From assembly GCF_014645015.1 (NCBI RefSeq), contig NZ_BMLC01000001.1, positions 1,130,585 through 1,194,584 of the forward strand: a stretch of 64,000 bases of DNA. Direction: 5' to 3'. Under the pieces are notes generated by a model. It saw nothing but the letters and a program-made list of their open reading frames with translations, ran no database searches and was not told the origin of the DNA. Shown one piece after another: positions 52,347 through 61,057 of this stretch (the first letter of the stretch is position 1; every line of letters begins with the position of its first letter). This DNA comes from Salinibacterium xinjiangense. Lineage in GTDB: Bacteria > Actinomycetota > Actinomycetes > Actinomycetales > Microbacteriaceae. A program made the position numbers and the translations under genes.

Positions 52347-53681
52347 ATGATTATGCGCTTTACTCCCTCCGTCCTGGCCAAGCACCGCGGCAACTTCCAC
52401 TTCATCAAAGCCCCGAGCACCAGCCCGTCCGCACAGCGCGACCCCGAGGTCATGCGGACTGTCAGCGAGATGCTGCTCGACATCGAGCGATACGGGCTGG
52501 ACGCGGTCAAGCGGTACGCCAGGAAGTTAGATCGGTGGGACGGCGCGTCTTTCGAACTGACCGCCGAGCATATTGCGACGAGCGGGTCACGCCTGCCAGA
52601 CGCTCTTCGCAGCGCCATCGAACTGGGCTCTCAGCGAACCCGTCAGTTCGCTGCCGAATCCCGCCGTCACCTCACCGATTTTGAAGTCGAGCTGGTGCCC
52701 GGCGTCATTGCCGGAGTCAAATACGTGCCGGTGAGCAGGGTAGGCGCGTATCTGCCCGCCGGTCGCTTTCCCCTCACCGCGAGCGCGTTTATGACCGTAG
52801 GGGTCGCCAAGGAGGCCGATGTACCGAATGTCATCGCCGCGACGCCCCCGCAACCCGACGGCGCAGCCAACGACGCTGTCCTGTACGCAGCCCATCTCTC
52901 CGGTGTCGACCGCGTCTTCCTTCTCGGCGGAGTGCAGGCTCTGGCGGCGATGGCGTTCGGCCTCCTCGACGAGCTGCCGGTCAACATGCTCGTGGGCGCC
53001 GGAAACGCCTACGTGGCCGAGGCTAAGCGCCAGCTTTTCGGCGCGGTGGCGCTCGACCTCCTCGCCGGCCCCTCCGAGGTAGCCGTTATTGCCGACGAAA
53101 CCGCCAACCCCGCCATCGTCGCCGCCGACCTTTTGGGCCAAGCCGAGCATGGGCCCAACTCTCCGGCCGCCCTGATCACCACCTCGCAAGCTTTGGCTGA
53201 CGCCGTGGCGATCGCCATCGACTACCAGCTCACCGGTTTGTCCACTGCGTCTATCTGTGGGCCGGCCTGGCGCGACTACGGATCCATCACGGTCGTCTCC
53301 AGTCGCGAGGTTGCCATCGAACTGATGGATGATCTGGCCCCGGAGCATCTCGAGATCATCACGTCGGACGACGATTACTATCACGCCAACCTCACCAATT
53401 ACGGTTCGCTGTTTCTCGGCCCATGGAGCACGGTCGCGTACTCAGATAAAGGAATGGCAGGCACAAATCACACTCTGCCCACAGCCGGCGGGGCGAAGCA
53501 CAGCGCCGGCCTTTCGGTATCGCGCTACCTCAAACCCCTCACCTACCAAAAGGTGGCCAGAGAGGGCACTATGGCTCTGGCGCCTGCGGTGCAAGTCATC
53601 TCCGACTCAGAGGGGATGTCGGCTCACGCTGCGACAGCCACCATGCGGATGGAGCTGTACCGCGACAGCGAGCACGAGTAG
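52347..53681 (+). CDS. Histidinol dehydrogenase paralogue (HisD-like)
   Basis: A 444-residue zinc enzyme of the HisD fold. Zn ligands and catalytic pair are conserved: Q265 and H268 (GQAEHGP), E333-H334 (APEHLE), D367 (AYSD) and H427 (EGMSAHAA). It is not in a histidine operon; it is paired with its own LysR regulator next to a permease/nitrilase pair, so it likely oxidises another alcohol (as sulfopropanediol dehydrogenase, HpsN, does). The N-terminal 25 residues differ from housekeeping HisD. Substrate is not known. Confidence 0.85.
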   Translation: MIMRFTPSVLAKHRGNFHFIKAPSTSPSAQRDPEVMRTVSEMLLDIERYGLDAVKRYARKLDRWDGASFELTAEHIATSGSRLPDALRSAIELGSQRTRQFAAESRRHLTDFEVELVPGVIAGVKYVPVSRVGAYLPAGRFPLTASAFMTVGVAKEADVPNVIAATPPQPDGAANDAVLYAAHLSGVDRVFLLGGVQALAAMAFGLLDELPVNMLVGAGNAYVAEAKRQLFGAVALDLLAGPSEVAVIADETANPAIVAADLLGQAEHGPNSPAALITTSQALADAVAIAIDYQLTGLSTASICGPAWRDYGSITVVSSREVAIELMDDLAPEHLEIITSDDDYYHANLTNYGSLFLGPWSTVAYSDKGMAGTNHTLPTAGGAKHSAGLSVSRYLKPLTYQKVAREGTMALAPAVQVISDSEGMSAHAATATMRMELYRDSEHE

Positions 53682-54326
53682 CGCCGTGACGTCGAGCTGA
53701 TCGCACCGAGCCACACCGCGGAGGCCGCCGAGATGAAGGCTCGCAAGCCGAACGGGTCGAGAAGGAGGGTCATTCGGCCACCAGCGGCCTTTGCGCGGAT
53801 GCCATCTCCGACTGCGGTGTACCTGCGAAGCAGCATCCGCGTCAGCGGATGATAGGTAGCTTGGTCAGCTATCGCTGGATGCTGGTATCCGTGCCGGGAC
53901 AAACAGCACGACGGCACGCGCCGCAACCGTCATTGCTCGGAATGGGCTCACCCGCAGGGTCACGACCCCAGACCGCTGTTGCTGCCTTCGGTAACGTCAT
54001 ACCCAGAGCTTGCGTCTCTGAATGGCTCATGCCTCTTCAATTTTTCGTAAAGCGCAAAGATCGCTCTGGTCCAGACATCTGACAGTTGGGCATGCGAGCC
54101 GAACTCGATCGTCTGGGCACTATTGCGGCAGCGGGGAAGCCGCTCAACCTCACTCATCCAGGCATATCGGTGCAGCTTTCAAGTCTGGGACGAGAACTCG
54201 GCGTCCAACTGACGGCTTGATTGACCACCACCTCGCGTTCAAGAAGACGGCCCGAACCTCGGTGCTTCCCAGCCTTGACGGGTGAATGTGGCGTACTGAA
54301 CCTTGACGTCTAGAACAGTCGCATTG
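53682..54326. other. Gene-free stretch
   Basis: About 645 bases with only short, unconvincing open frames on both strands and no family resemblance. This is the start of a 3-kb gene-poor zone that reaches 56840. No repeats or terminators stand out. Confidence 0.45.
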
Positions 54327-54692
54327 ATGCTCATGAAATGTCCCACTGCTGGCTTGGTAGTTTTCTTCACTGTGAGCGCTTTGGCCGTTGGGCTTGGGGT
54401 TCCCGCTCATGCGGATGAGCCCCTGGGCGCGGTCGCGGAGTACGGCATGGAGAGTGTTTCTAACGTCTCGGGCGCCCTTGCCGCGAAGGTAGCTACGGGA
54501 GTTAGGGTTGGTTTCTCTGGCCTTGCGGACGCGATTCCTGCGGAGGTATCTAATGTCATCGAGCAACCGCAGGTCGCTGTATCTGACGGGTCGAGATCCC
54601 TCCAGCCATTGGAGGTAATGACATGCCGCCGGTGGATCCAGGACAGGAGATTGTGCCGTCGCCTCGATCCAAGGGTCCCGTCATTCAGGTAG
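54327..54692 (+). CDS. Small secreted protein, unknown
   Basis: A 121-residue open frame whose first 33 residues look like a signal peptide (MKCPTAGLVVFFTVSALAVGLG then VPAHADEP; ATG at 54333 possible). The mature part begins LGAVAEYGMESVSNVSGALAAKVATGV and is helix-prone; the last 30 residues are Arg-rich and may be non-coding. No ribosome site is evident. A plausible but weakly supported gene. Confidence 0.4.
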   Translation: MLMKCPTAGLVVFFTVSALAVGLGVPAHADEPLGAVAEYGMESVSNVSGALAAKVATGVRVGFSGLADAIPAEVSNVIEQPQVAVSDGSRSLQPLEVMTCRRWIQDRRLCRRLDPRVPSFR

Positions 54693-55033
54693 CTTCGGCG
54701 ATTCGCAGGATCGCGCTGCCAGCTCTTCAGCTGGTTTCGGGCCGGTTGAGAACGAGCCCATCTGAGTACATTCCGCACGGAGGGGCATCTCGAAAAACCG
54801 AGCGTGGCCGCAGCCTGCGGGTTTCAATGTATGTAGCCGCGAGACCACATGCATTCCCGTCGCCCGGCGTGTAGTAGGAACTACGATCAACCCGAACCAG
54901 TTTCGGATCCGGGTCGAGCGGCGCGCCGACACCCGCACAGGAGAGCAAGCGGGACTCCATCAGACCCTCACCGCGACCTGCTTCCCTGCTCGCTGCCTCA
55001 CACGAAGCCGACGAACGTCAACTAGCTGCTGCA
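54693..55033. other. Gene-free stretch
   Basis: About 340 bases between the small secreted frame and the following hypothetical gene. I see no gene, hairpin or repeat in it. Confidence 0.4.
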
Positions 55034-55393
55034 ATGTACGACCTCCCTGAAGATCTCGTCGAGCTGCTTGCCAAAGATGATGTGCCCGAGGTCGTTGAAG
55101 CCACACTCATGCAGCGGGCAGCGAGCGGCGAGGTCCACGCTGATACCGTGGTCAGGTACCCGGGACTCGCTCAGCAGGTTTCGCTGCATGACAACGCGCC
55201 AGCATCGCTTGTCCGACTCAAACCGCTTGCTTACGCGGACGATGCGCAACTAGACCGATTCCTCGAGTCAGTTCTGGCGACACACGATGAGAGCGCCCAA
55301 CTGAACCTGCTCGCTCGCGCACTCGACCGAGATCATGACACTACCGAGCCGGTCGAAAGTGCGTGGCTCGCCATCTCCGCCAAGCGAGACTGA
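55034..55393 (+). CDS. Hypothetical acidic helical protein
   Basis: A 119-residue acidic, soluble protein with a regular helical composition (DLPEDLVELLAKDDVPEVVEATLMQRAASGE, LDRFLESVLATHDESAQLNLLARALDRDHD, read in part). Codon use looks like that of real genes in the window. I do not recognise a family; a loose resemblance to leucine-rich variant repeats was not convincing. It lacks cysteines. The ribosome site is absent or weak. Confidence 0.45.
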   Translation: MYDLPEDLVELLAKDDVPEVVEATLMQRAASGEVHADTVVRYPGLAQQVSLHDNAPASLVRLKPLAYADDAQLDRFLESVLATHDESAQLNLLARALDRDHDTTEPVESAWLAISAKRD

Positions 55394-55480
55394 CGCAACA
55401 CCGAATCTGGCCGCTGATTCGACTCGACCGGCCGACAGCTCAACGGACGGGGGCATCGGGCTCCGAGAGCCCGATGCCGA

Positions 55481-56079
55481 ATGGATCTCGATGATGATGC
55501 CACTGAACGTGAGGCGGTCGACCGGGTTATTTTCTTTGTGTTCGGTAACGGCTTGGAAGAGGGGCTCCGCGCCTCTTCGGTCGAGACCCGTGGCGGCAAA
55601 TCACCCATCGAACGCCGACCCAACCTCAACGAGAAGAACTCGGCGGTGCTCACAGCCTGGTTGGCGCTCGCCGGTGGCGAACTCGTGGTTGGCGCATCCG
55701 AGCCCTTCAGCGAGCTGACCCCACAGTTGTCCTCCTCGACGAGGTCGATCTGGCCAGTTGGCTACTGGCCCGACGGGAGGCACCGCAGCTCGAGGACAAG
55801 ATGCTTAAGTTCGAGGCATCCATGCACCTGAACAACGACCACATCGAGACTCTCGTCGTCTACCTCGCCCACGATCAGGATGTCGGCCGCACAGCTCGCT
55901 ACCTACATGTGCACGCAAACACGGTGAGGTACCGGCTACACAAGTGCGAAGAGATCCTTGAGACGTCACTCCACGCTGCAGCGACGATCACTAATCTCTA
56001 CCTGGCCTTCCAAGACGATGTTCTTGCGCTTCAGGACCACATCGCTGCCGCGGGAATCGCTGGCGGCCCCGGTCGCTAG
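55481..56079 (+). pseudogene. Truncated PucR-family regulator
   Basis: The PucR C-terminal helix-turn-helix is intact: LVVYLAHDQDVGRTARYLHVHANTVRYRLHKCEEI at the end (55801-56079 frame). Before it, in the same reading after a shift, TVVLLDEVDLASWLLARREAPQLEDKM is the usual PucR GGDEF-like segment, joined to WLALAGGELVVGASEPFSELTP in a different frame (55481 start). The middle of the normal protein is missing at this junction (near 55715). An internal deletion plus frameshift is the likely history. The remaining helix-turn-helix alone could be translated from the ATG at 55801. Confidence 0.6.
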
Positions 56080-56354
56080 AGAAGCTTCTCGATCTCGACG
56101 AACTCGATCGTGCCGCTACCGCGATTGGCCACCGTGTGCTCTGCACCCGCCGGACGCGTGTAGCTCTGGCCGATGCGAATCTCCGCCACGAGCTCCGAGC
56201 CGTCAGAGTTGGTCACGTGCATGATGTCATTGACGAGTGGCACCACCACGTACTCGACATCGTGCACATGCATCGGGATCGCGTCGCCACTCTCGATGGT
56301 CCACTTGGTGACCCTGAAGATGCCATTGTCGATCTGGGTTTCGCCGGTTGCCAT
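56076..56354 (-). CDS. Single-domain cupin protein
   Basis: A 92-residue cupin: metal site GDAIPMHVHDVEYVVVPL with HxH and later GAEHTVANRGSGTIEFVEIE. The ATG has a GGGGAG site, so it is a real gene. It overlaps the PucR remnant by 4 bases, tail to tail. Possible roles are a small-molecule binding or isomerase function; substrate unknown. Confidence 0.78.
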   Translation of the reverse strand: MATGETQIDNGIFRVTKWTIESGDAIPMHVHDVEYVVVPLVNDIMHVTNSDGSELVAEIRIGQSYTRPAGAEHTVANRGSGTIEFVEIEKLL

Positions 56355-56840
56355 GACTGCTCCCCTGCTCGTTCATGGAATAACGACAATACTCAGGGAC
56401 GATGCTACTCACGGGGAGAGGCCTCGAAGGCGATGGACCGGGCGACCCGCTCGACGGCCGGATCGGCGCTGCTGTAAGGAGGGTCACACCGCGCTCGATC
56501 GAGTGGCTGCGCATGTGGTGCGAGGCCGGGTTCAATCAATTGGCGAGGCTGTCGGGAACCACGAGCACTCCGACACCCGTAGGGATGGGGGCAGCCGCGG
56601 GAAACAGCGGGCCACTCGAACCTTCTATAACTACGCACGATATAACCACGCAGGATTTGGCCCGGGCGGTATTACCCCGTGCAGGACCGCATCCGCTGGG
56701 GCTGGGCATCCTCCAGCGAGCTCGGCCGAACTGTGGCCGCCCCGCTCACGGCTGCGGATGCGAAGGCCTGTCGAGAATGAGCAACGTGCAGCCAGAGAGC
56801 TGACGTCGAGTTGGGGTGACGACCGTCACCTGCTCGGAAC
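56355..56840. other. Gene-free stretch
   Basis: About 490 bases with only antisense-type frames and no recognisable domain. It separates the cupin from the glutaryl-CoA dehydrogenase-like gene. Confidence 0.45.
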
Positions 56841-58019
56841 TCAGCGGAATGCGGGGATACCGGTGATGTGGTGCCCGATCACGAGGGTGTGCACCTCGTC
56901 AGTGCCCTCATAGGTGCGCACGCTCTCGAGGTTGTTCGCATGCCGCAGGGGCGAGTAGTCCAGCGTGATGCCGTTGCCGCCCAGGATCGTGCGCGCCTCC
57001 CGCGCGATGGCGATCGCCTCGCGGGTGTTCGAGAGCTTCCCGACGGAGATCTGGTGCGGTTGGAGGCGTCCCGCGTCCTTCAGCCGGCCCAGGTGCAGCG
57101 CCAGCAGGGTTCCCTTTTGAATTTCCACCGCCATATCGACGAGCTTCTGCTGGGTGAGTTGGAAGCTCGCGAGGGGCCGGTCGAACGGCAGCCGGGTCTT
57201 TGAGTATTCCAGTGCTGATTCGTAGCTGTCGCGGGCGGCGCCCATGACGCCCCAGACGATGCCGTACCGGGCCTCGTTCAAACATTCGAATGGGCCGCGC
57301 AGACCTTCCACGTTCGGCAGGAGAGCCGTGGCGGGCAGGCGCACGTCGGTCAGGATGAGTTCGGTCTGGATCGAAGCCCGCATCGACAGCTTCTGCTCGA
57401 TGAGCTTCGCCTCGAACCCGGGGGTGTTCGTGGGAACGATGAAGCCACGCACACCCTCGTCGGTCTGGGCCCAGACGATCGCGACATGGGCAATGGTGCC
57501 GAGACCGATCCAGCGTTTGTGGCCGGTGAGGACCCAGTCGTCGCCATCACGTCGGGCGAACGTCTTCATGCTCGCGGGGTCCGAGCCCGAATCGGGTTCG
57601 GTCAGGCCGAAGCAGCCGATCGTGGTTCCCGCGGCCATACCGCGCAGCCATTCGTTCTTCTGATCCTCGGAGCCGTGCTTGTAGATCGCACTCATTGCAA
57701 GCGACCCCTGCACACTCACGAAGGTGCGGAGTCCGCTGTCGCCGGCCTCGAGCTCGAGAGCCGCGAGGCCGTAGTCGACGGCGCTCTGGCCCGGGCAGCC
57801 GTATCCCTTGAGATGCATTCCCAACAGTCCCAGTCGAGCCATCTCGGGGACGATCTCGACCGGGAACACGGCCCTGTCGTACCAGTCGGCGATGTTGGGC
57901 CGAACAACGGTATCGACGAAGGAGCGCACCCGGCCGCGGAGCGCGATCTCCTCGGGGGTGAGGAGGAAGTCGATGTCGATGAGGTCGTCGTGTTCGATCT
58001 GGCTGGGGGCGTCGGTCAT
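56841..58019 (-). CDS. Acyl-CoA dehydrogenase, glutaryl-CoA dehydrogenase-like
   Basis: A 392-residue FAD enzyme. Signatures: FGLTEPDSGSDPASMKTFARR, GHKRWIG, ARYGIVWGVMGAARDSYESALEYSKTR, TILGGNGITLDYSPLRHANNLESVRTYEGTDEVHTL with the catalytic Glu in TYEGTDE (read in part). The pattern RWIGLGTIAHVAIVWAQT is close to GcdH. It turns glutaryl-CoA into crotonyl-CoA plus CO2. The ATG at 58019 overlaps the aldehyde dehydrogenase stop (ATGA), in one operon with the transaminase. Confidence 0.88.
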   Translation of the reverse strand: MTDAPSQIEHDDLIDIDFLLTPEEIALRGRVRSFVDTVVRPNIADWYDRAVFPVEIVPEMARLGLLGMHLKGYGCPGQSAVDYGLAALELEAGDSGLRTFVSVQGSLAMSAIYKHGSEDQKNEWLRGMAAGTTIGCFGLTEPDSGSDPASMKTFARRDGDDWVLTGHKRWIGLGTIAHVAIVWAQTDEGVRGFIVPTNTPGFEAKLIEQKLSMRASIQTELILTDVRLPATALLPNVEGLRGPFECLNEARYGIVWGVMGAARDSYESALEYSKTRLPFDRPLASFQLTQQKLVDMAVEIQKGTLLALHLGRLKDAGRLQPHQISVGKLSNTREAIAIAREARTILGGNGITLDYSPLRHANNLESVRTYEGTDEVHTLVIGHHITGIPAFR

Positions 58020-59566
58020 GACAGGTCCTTCGAGGCGGAGAGGGGAACGGCGGAGGGAACAGGAAGGGTGAGCACGCCGTCGATGCGGCGAGGAATGTGC
58101 CACGGGTTCTCCGGGGCGAAAAACACGGGGAGCGTCCGGGGGTCGGCGTTCTGCAGCGCAACGGGCTGAACGAATCGGGAGAGTGCTCCGGCGCCGACAC
58201 TCGTGGCCTCGGGGCGACTCGTCGCAGGCCAGGGTCCGCCGTGTTGCTGCGACCAGGTGTTTGCGACGCCGGTCGGCCATGCGTTCAATGCGACGCGGCC
58301 CACCTTCGGCAACAGGCGAGCGAGGATGCCCGCTGTCTCAGGATCGGTCGATCCGCCGGTGAAGACCGATGCCGCGAGCGAGCCCTGCAGACCGGCCAAG
58401 GCGTCTAAGGCCGCAGCACCGTCGTCGTATTCGCAGACGAGCGCGACGGGGCCGAAGCACTCCTCGAGCAGCCGTGACCCGGGAATGAGATCGGCGATAG
58501 CCACGCGGAAGACCTGTGCTGCTGCAGCGTAACCCTCCCCAACGAGAGCAGCAGACGCAGCTGAATCCCCGGCGGCAGCAGCGAGCTCGGCAGTCCCGGA
58601 AGCGAAGCGGACGGCGATCCCCGCGGTGAGCAGCGGTGCGGCCGGAACCTCGGCAACGTGGCGGGCGACGGCGTCGAACATGCCCGAGCCAGCCGGGGCG
58701 AAGATCAGCCCGGGCTTGGTGCAGAACTGGCCGGCACCGAGGGTGAACGATCCGACGTACCCAGCGGCGATGGCCTCGGTCCCAGCGGAATCGGCAACAG
58801 CCGCGGCAGTCACGAACGCGGGATTCACGGTGCCCATCTCGGCAAACACAGGGACCCCGCGAACCGCGGCGCGGTCTCGGAGAGCCATGCCGCCGCGCTC
58901 GCTACCCGTGAACGCGATCGTCTTGATCGCAGGCGAATCGACTAGTTGCAGCCCGGCGTCGAAGCCGACGACCAGGTCGTACGTTCCGGCAGGCGCTCCG
59001 GCCGAGAGAAGCGTCTCGCGGACGATCCCGGCAATCCGCACGCTGAGTCGAGGGTGCGCGGGATGGGCCTTTACGATCACGGGACAGGCCGCCGACAATG
59101 CCGAGGCCACGTCGTGGCCGAAGACGCCGAAGCCGAAGGGGAAGTTGCTGGCGCCGAAGACCGTGACAGGCCCAACGGGGATGTTCCAGCGCGCTAATGA
59201 GATGCTCTCGCTGACGAGGTCCGAGCTGGCGCCGAGGTAGCTGCCCTCGACTGCAACGCTCGCATAAAAGAGTGTGCTCCGCGCGGTTCCCGCAAGCTCT
59301 GCGCGGAGCCGGGGCAGGCCGAGGCCGGTCTCCTCGTCGGCAAGAACTGCGAGTTCCTCCTGATGCTCAAGCAGCGCACCTGCGACCGCACTCAACCAGC
59401 TCTCGCGCGTTGCCGGAGACGTCGCCGCGAGCACGGAACCCGCCCGGACGGCGAGCGCCAGCATCCCCTCAACCTCAGCCGGTGACGTGTGATCCACACC
59501 GCCGCGCTCAGCCCCGGTGTACGGATCGAAGCTTGCGTCGACTGCGGTCAAGACGGAATCAGTCAT
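58016..59566 (-). CDS. NADP-type aldehyde dehydrogenase
   Basis: A 516-residue aldehyde dehydrogenase of the NADP(+) 2,5-dioxovalerate-like branch. It shows PVGPVTVFGASNFPFGFGV, TIAFTGSERGG, the general base E243 in FAEMGTVNP, and the catalytic C282 in GAGQFCTKPG; IKTIAFTGS is the cofactor loop. Between a transaminase and a glutaryl-CoA dehydrogenase-like gene its role is most simply glutarate semialdehyde (or succinate semialdehyde) oxidation. Both neighbours overlap it by 4 bases. Confidence 0.88.
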   Translation of the reverse strand: MTDSVLTAVDASFDPYTGAERGGVDHTSPAEVEGMLALAVRAGSVLAATSPATRESWLSAVAGALLEHQEELAVLADEETGLGLPRLRAELAGTARSTLFYASVAVEGSYLGASSDLVSESISLARWNIPVGPVTVFGASNFPFGFGVFGHDVASALSAACPVIVKAHPAHPRLSVRIAGIVRETLLSAGAPAGTYDLVVGFDAGLQLVDSPAIKTIAFTGSERGGMALRDRAAVRGVPVFAEMGTVNPAFVTAAAVADSAGTEAIAAGYVGSFTLGAGQFCTKPGLIFAPAGSGMFDAVARHVAEVPAAPLLTAGIAVRFASGTAELAAAAGDSAASAALVGEGYAAAAQVFRVAIADLIPGSRLLEECFGPVALVCEYDDGAAALDALAGLQGSLAASVFTGGSTDPETAGILARLLPKVGRVALNAWPTGVANTWSQQHGGPWPATSRPEATSVGAGALSRFVQPVALQNADPRTLPVFFAPENPWHIPRRIDGVLTLPVPSAVPLSASKDLS

Positions 59567-60945
59567 GCGGCAACGGTCTCAAGTAACGCGGCCTGGGCCG
59601 CGGCATTCACCTGCTGAATCACATCGCGAAGAACGTTGAGGCCGTCGGCAAGGAGTGCCGTTTCGATCACCAGCGGGGGCAGCAGGCGAATCACGTTGCC
59701 GTAGCTTCCACAGACCAGCACGAGCAGGCCCTGGGCGTGACACCGTGCGGCGATATCTTTCGCGAGCTCCGACCTGGGCACGAGCGTCCCCCGGTCGGCG
59801 AACTCGACGGCGAGCATCGCGCCCCGGCCTCGAACTTCGGCCACGATGCTCGTGTCGGTGAGCAGCGGCTCGAGGATTGCGCGAGCGGTGGCTTCGATCT
59901 GGCGGGCATTATCGACGAGCGTGCCATCTGCGAACGCCTCGAAGACGCCGAGGGCAGCGGCACAGGCGAGAGGGTTTCCAGCGTAAGTGCCGCCAAGGCC
60001 ACCGGCGTGCACGGCGTTCATCAGCTCGACGCGACCGGTGACCGCGCTCAGCGGCAGGCCGCCAGCGAGGGCCTTGGCGGTAACGGTGATGTCGCCCGCG
60101 ACCTGTTCGTCGTTGCTCGCGAAGAGGGTACCGGTGCGGCCCATGCCCGCCTGGATCTCATCCAGCACGAAGACGATTCCATGCCGCGTTGCGATCTCAC
60201 GAAGCCCGGGCAGGAACCCGGGTGAGGGAACGATGAAGCCACCCTCACCCTGGATCGGCTCGATAACCATTGCGGCGAATGTTTCGGGGCCCTCGGCGGT
60301 GAGAATGCGCTCGACTGCGGCGAGCGCCTCGGCTGTCGCATGTGAAGCTCCAGTCGGCCAACGCAGCGGTGCTGCAAAGGGTGCGCGATGCACCTCGGCC
60401 GGGAAGGGCCCGAAGTTGAGCTTGTAGGGGTTCTCCTTGGCTGTCATCGCCATCGTCAACAACGAGCGGCCGTGGTACGCGTCATCGAAGACGAGAACCT
60501 TTTGGCGGCCGGTGGCCGAGCGGGCGATCTTGATGGCGTTCTCGATCGCCTCGGCCCCGGTGGAGAACAAGGCCGTGCGCTTCTCGAAGTCGCCAGGGGT
60601 GTGCTCGTTGAGCCAGCGGCACACCTCGGTGAACGAGTCGTATTCGGTCACCATGAAGCAGGTGTGGGTGAATCTGGCCAGCTGGTCGCCAACGTGCGCC
60701 TGCACCCTGGGGTTGCTGGCACCCACGCTAGTCACGGCAATGCCCGAGGCAAAGTCGACGATGCGGTTTCCGTCGACGTCCTGAAGGATCGCACCCTCGG
60801 CCCGGTCGATGAACACCGGCAGCGTAATGCCAAATCCACTCGTGACATGCTTTAGCCGTTCGGCATGCAGCTCAATGGAGCGGGGCCCCGGAATTGCTGT
60901 GGCGAGCAGACGGGATTGGGGAACGGATACCAGTGTCATGCTCAT
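59563..60945 (-). CDS. gabT: 4-aminobutyrate/5-aminovalerate transaminase
   Basis: A 460-residue PLP aminotransferase (class III). Signatures: ITLPVFIDRAEGAILQDVDGNRIVDF, ALFSTGAEAIENAIKIARS, FVLDEIQAGMGRTG (PLP Asp) and the Schiff-base lysine K291 in VTAKALAGGLPLS. The end IVAEVRGRGAMLAVEFADR is typical of GabT/DavT. First gene of a 3-gene operon: the transaminase, the aldehyde dehydrogenase and the glutaryl-CoA dehydrogenase-like gene. Substrate could be GABA or 5-aminovalerate. It is divergent to the PucR regulator. Confidence 0.9.
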   Translation of the reverse strand: MSMTLVSVPQSRLLATAIPGPRSIELHAERLKHVTSGFGITLPVFIDRAEGAILQDVDGNRIVDFASGIAVTSVGASNPRVQAHVGDQLARFTHTCFMVTEYDSFTEVCRWLNEHTPGDFEKRTALFSTGAEAIENAIKIARSATGRQKVLVFDDAYHGRSLLTMAMTAKENPYKLNFGPFPAEVHRAPFAAPLRWPTGASHATAEALAAVERILTAEGPETFAAMVIEPIQGEGGFIVPSPGFLPGLREIATRHGIVFVLDEIQAGMGRTGTLFASNDEQVAGDITVTAKALAGGLPLSAVTGRVELMNAVHAGGLGGTYAGNPLACAAALGVFEAFADGTLVDNARQIEATARAILEPLLTDTSIVAEVRGRGAMLAVEFADRGTLVPRSELAKDIAARCHAQGLLVLVCGSYGNVIRLLPPLVIETALLADGLNVLRDVIQQVNAAAQAALLETVAA

Positions 60946-61057
60946 AAATTAGCAACGAGCCCTCAGGGCAGCATTAGCTGTATTGACCAACCGATCCTAA
61001 TTTCTGGTTAGAATATCCAGCAAATCACCAGCCGGGCTGGAGAATCGATGTGTCGCT

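Noticed and set aside
53624-53926. 100-codon minus-strand frame after the HisD-like gene
   Set aside because: Its end lies antisense to the HisD C-terminus. No family was recognised and no ribosome site is present.
56402-56803. 133-codon plus-strand frame between cupin and dehydrogenase genes
   Set aside because: No domain or ribosome site, low complexity and a counterpart shadow on the other strand.
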